A stretch of 6,923 bases of DNA from an uncultured Oscillospiraceae bacterium (GTDB taxonomy: Bacteria; Bacillota; Clostridia; Oscillospirales; Acutalibacteraceae), in contig URQJ01000096.1 in assembly GCA_900549945.1 (NCBI GenBank), positions 1 through 6,923 on the forward strand. Direction: 5' to 3'. Made by a program: the position numbers and the translations under genes. Shown here piece by piece: positions 4,812 through 6,923 of this stretch. Under the pieces are notes generated by a model, which worked only from the letters and a program-made list of their open reading frames with translations, had not been told where the DNA came from and searched no databases. Every line of letters starts with the position of its first letter. Position 1 is the first letter of the stretch.

Positions 4812-4824
4812 TCTCCAAAGGAGG
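4812..4824 (+). promoter_or_regulatory. ftsE ribosome binding site, inside a small potential hairpin
   Basis: GGAGG (4820-4824) lies 7 bases before the GTG at 4832 and fixes that non-ATG start. CTCC (4813-4816) just upstream can pair with GGAG (4820-4823) over a 3-nt loop, extended by a U-G pair, and would hide the ribosome site. The small stem is only marginally stable. Confidence 0.6.
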
Positions 4825-4831
4825 ATTACCC

Positions 4832-5695
4832 GTGATTGAATTCCGCAATGTTTCTAAAGTTTATAATAACGGTACGGAAGCGCTGCACAACATCAACCTG
4901 AACGTGGAGAAAGGCGAGTTTGTCTTTATCGTCGGTTCCAGCGGCGCAGGCAAGAGCACGTTTTTGAAGCTCATCACCTGTGAGGAGCGGCCGAACGAGG
5001 GGCAGGTCATCATCGACGGCCAGGACGTCAGCCACATCCGCAAGGGCAAGATCCCGTATGTGCGCAGAAAGATGGGCCTCGTGTTTCAGGATTTCCGCCT
5101 GATCGACCACATGACGGTCTACGACAACGTGGCATTCGCGATGCGCGTCGTCGGCGTTTCGCCGAAAACGATCAAAAAGCGTGTGCCGTACATCCTGAGC
5201 CTCGTCGGCCTGCAGCACAAGGCGAAGCATTACCCGACGGAGATGTCCGGCGGCGAGCGCCAGCGCGTCGGCCTTGCGCGCGCACTGGTCAATAACCCCT
5301 CGATGATCATCGCGGACGAGCCGACCGGAAACATCGACCCTGCCCTTTCCTTTGAGATCGTCGATCTTTTGAGCGAGATCAACCGCCGCGGCACAACGGT
5401 GCTGATGGTTACGCACGAGCACTCGCTCGTCAAGCACTTCCACAAGCGAATCATCCAGATCCACAGCGGTGAGATCGTGGCCGATACGGCTGCGCTCGCG
5501 CGGGAGCCGCATCAGGCGGCGACCATCTCGCAGGATACGGAGACGGTAGACCGCGAGGCGATCCGCCGCGCGAAGGAAGCGCGCCAGAAAGCAGACGCCG
5601 AGGCGCGGCAGTTTGAGAGCACAAGGGAATTTTCGGCGACGGAGGCCGTGCTCGCGGACGACGCAGACGCACAGGACGCCGGCGAGGAAGCCTGA
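4832..5695 (+). CDS. ftsE: Cell-division ATP-binding protein FtsE, with long acidic C-terminal extension
   Basis: Cytoplasmic ATPase of the FtsEX complex, which does not import a solute but transmits ATP-driven change through FtsX to an extracellular peptidoglycan hydrolase. Motifs: IEFRNVSKVYNNG at the N-terminus, Walker A GSSGAGKST (35-43), Q-loop Gln86 in VFQDFRLIDHMTVYDNVAF, signature MSGGERQRVGLARAL (138-152), Walker B MIIADEPTGNID (158-169) and H-loop His195 in MVTHEHSLV. Translation starts at a GTG supported by GGAGG 7 bases upstream. The core ends near residue 215 (IQIHSGEIV), where FtsE proteins of about 228 residues normally stop. Here some 60 further residues follow: a charged, probably helical part rich in Arg/Lys/Glu/Ala (about 238-262), then an acidic Asp/Ala/Glu tail with no hydrophobic segment. 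ftsX follows after 28 bases, so the two are surely co-transcribed. Confidence 0.95.
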   Translation: MIEFRNVSKVYNNGTEALHNINLNVEKGEFVFIVGSSGAGKSTFLKLITCEERPNEGQVIIDGQDVSHIRKGKIPYVRRKMGLVFQDFRLIDHMTVYDNVAFAMRVVGVSPKTIKKRVPYILSLVGLQHKAKHYPTEMSGGERQRVGLARALVNNPSMIIADEPTGNIDPALSFEIVDLLSEINRRGTTVLMVTHEHSLVKHFHKRIIQIHSGEIVADTAALAREPHQAATISQDTETVDREAIRRAKEARQKADAEARQFESTREFSATEAVLADDADAQDAGEEA

Positions 5696-5723
5696 TACGC
5701 TGGAAAGGACGGGATAAGGATCT

Positions 5724-6635
5724 ATGAAATTTCACAATATCGGATACCTCTTTAAGGAAGGCATCAAAAACCTATGGAAAAACCGGACGATGAGCATCGC
5801 CTCGATCGGCGTGCTGATCTCCTGCCTGCTGCTGACGGGCTGCGCCGCGCTGGTTTCCGTGAACCTGACCTCCATGATGGCGTCCGTTGAGGGCAACAAC
5901 AGCATCACGATCTATCTGACCGAGGGCCTGCCGGCGCTGACCGCAATCGAGATCGGCGACCAGATCCGCGGCATTGAAAATGTGAGCGACTGCACCTTCA
6001 TTCCGAAGGACGATGCGCTGGCCGATATGATGGAGCGCCTCGGCGACGACGGCACGATTTTGGAGGGCCTCGAGGGCGACGACAACTTTTTGCCCGACGC
6101 TTACACGATTTCGATGTATGATTTGACCATTTATGATGAAACTATGGAACAGATTCAGTCGATCGAGGGCGTGGATCACTACACGGATTACGCCGATATT
6201 GCCTCGAAGCTCTCGAGCATCGATATGGTCGTGCGCATCGCGAGCATCGTGCTGATCGCCGTGCTCGGCGTCGTTTCCCTGTTCATCATTTCGAACACGG
6301 TTAAGGTTACGATGTTCTCCCGCCGCGCGGAAATCAACATCATGAAATCCGTCGGCGCCACAAACGGCTTTGTCCGCATTCCGTTTATCGTGGAGGGCAT
6401 GGTCATCGGCCTGATCTCCGGCGGCATTTCGGTGGCGATTCTGCTTTTGGTGTACGATCAGGCGGTTATGGCGCTGTACAATGTTGCGCCGTTCCTCACT
6501 GCGGTGGACATCGACCCCTATTTCTTCTATATCATCGCGGCGTACGTCGTTATCGGTGCGCTGTTCGGACTTCTCGGCGGCAGTATCTCGATCGGCAAAT
6601 ATTTGAACAAGGAAGGAGAGAACGCTGTTGTCTAA
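5724..6635 (+). CDS. ftsX: Cell-division protein FtsX (FtsE membrane partner)
   Basis: A 303-residue integral membrane protein with the FtsX layout: short cytoplasmic N-terminus (FKEGIKNLWKNRTMS, 10-24), TM1 about 25-47, an extracytoplasmic domain of about 115 residues (48-165), then TM2 (about 168-190), TM3 (about 220-243) and TM4 (about 267-290). The stretch FSRRAEINIMKSVGATNGFV (198-217) is the family hallmark loop that contacts FtsE; VEGMVIGLISG begins TM3. The extracytoplasmic domain is the part that binds and activates the hydrolase in FtsEX-PcsB and FtsEX-CwlO. AAGGA sits 3 bases before the ATG, a short but usable spacing. The gene follows ftsE by 28 bases and its last 8 bases overlap the next start codon, pointing to translational coupling. 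Length and topology are normal. Confidence 0.95.
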   Translation: MKFHNIGYLFKEGIKNLWKNRTMSIASIGVLISCLLLTGCAALVSVNLTSMMASVEGNNSITIYLTEGLPALTAIEIGDQIRGIENVSDCTFIPKDDALADMMERLGDDGTILEGLEGDDNFLPDAYTISMYDLTIYDETMEQIQSIEGVDHYTDYADIASKLSSIDMVVRIASIVLIAVLGVVSLFIISNTVKVTMFSRRAEINIMKSVGATNGFVRIPFIVEGMVIGLISGGISVAILLLVYDQAVMALYNVAPFLTAVDIDPYFFYIIAAYVVIGALFGLLGGSISIGKYLNKEGENAVV

Positions 6636-6923
6636 GCGTTGCGCAATGCGTAGCTTAGCCGCATTCTCACTTGCAGCTCTGTTATTTGCCTGCGCCGGCA
6701 TTCTTTCGGCGCCGGCCGTTCATGCCGAATCCATCTCCGATCTGAAAGCCCGGCTTGCAGATTTAGAGGCGGAGGAAGAGGAAAACAACGCGCAGCTTGA
6801 AGTGCTGCGCGGCGATATGGATCAAAAACGCGAGCGGGGCGAAGCGCTGTGCGCAGAGCTCGGCGCGGTGCAGCAGCAGCTCGACGCGCTCGACAGCCGG
6901 CTCGAGCGGAGCGAGGCGGAAGC
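6628..6923 (+). CDS. Secreted coiled-coil protein, probable FtsEX-controlled peptidoglycan hydrolase (N-terminal part, 3' end outside window)
   Basis: The frame is open from a TTG at 6628 to the window edge (98 codons). TTG is chosen because AAGGAG (6613-6618) lies 9 bases upstream; an in-frame ATG at 6646 has no ribosome site. Residues 1-33 form a signal peptide: basic SKRCAMR, hydrophobic core about 10-26, and a signal peptidase I site after VHA (31-33). Cys22 lies in the core but LFAC is a poor lipobox. From residue 35 the chain is a highly charged coiled coil (SDLKARLADLEAEEEE, then QQQLDALDSRLERSE), the N-terminal layout of PcsB, CwlO and EnvC-like proteins. In those, the coiled coil docks on FtsX and a C-terminal CHAP, NlpC/P60 or M23 domain cuts peptidoglycan or regulates cutting. 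That domain is not in the window, so the catalytic class is unknown. Overlap with ftsX by 8 bases supports a joint function. Confidence 0.8.
   Translation, partial: MSKRCAMRSLAAFSLAALLFACAGILSAPAVHAESISDLKARLADLEAEEEENNAQLEVLRGDMDQKRERGEALCAELGAVQQQLDALDSRLERSEAE

Noticed and set aside
1..6923. Mobile elements, CRISPR arrays, tRNA or rRNA genes, defence or toxin systems
   Set aside because: I read for transposase or integrase motifs, terminal inverted repeats, repeat-spacer arrays and RNA gene signatures and saw none; gene order and composition look like ordinary chromosome.

Overview
The window reads as chromosomal backbone of a fairly GC-rich Clostridia member, most like an uncultured or gut Oscillospiraceae/Ruminococcaceae. 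This rests on a DUF4830 protein (a family I associate with Clostridia), a stand-alone MsmX-type ATPase beside a CdaR/PucR-type regulator, an ftsE-ftsX-coiled-coil hydrolase cluster, strong AGGAGG-like ribosome binding sites and AT-rich sigma-A-type promoters set between GC-rich genes. The taxonomy is inference; no rRNA or other marker is present. All seven recognised genes lie on the + strand.

Left part (1-1677): the 3' end of an Sfp-type 4'-phosphopantetheinyl transferase, a small membrane-anchored DUF4830 protein, and an RsuA-type 16S rRNA pseudouridine synthase. No strong promoter or T-tailed terminator is visible between them. A perfect 8-bp inverted repeat straddles the DUF4830 stop codon.

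Middle part (1678-4639): msmX (sugar ABC importer ATPase) has its own TATAAT promoter, an AT-rich inverted repeat upstream and a textbook intrinsic terminator downstream. A gene-free, GC-rich stretch of about 400 bases follows, then an abruptly AT-rich promoter region and a CdaR/PucR-type transcription factor. MsmX-type ATPases power several sugar importers, and none of its permeases is encoded here, so it probably works in trans.

Right part (4640-6923): a complex promoter region with four phased TTAC units, an inverted repeat and two TATAAT boxes drives ftsE, ftsX and a secreted coiled-coil protein that overlaps ftsX by 8 bases and runs off the window. In the known FtsEX-PcsB (Streptococcus) and FtsEX-CwlO (Bacillus) systems, cytoplasmic FtsE and membrane FtsX control an extracellular peptidoglycan hydrolase; this cluster most likely does the same.

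I see no mobile element, CRISPR array, RNA gene or clearly novel system. The points most worth a second look are regulatory: an AGAATT element shared by all three promoter regions, the phased repeats before ftsE, the long acidic tail of FtsE, and the unexplained GC-rich spacer after msmX.
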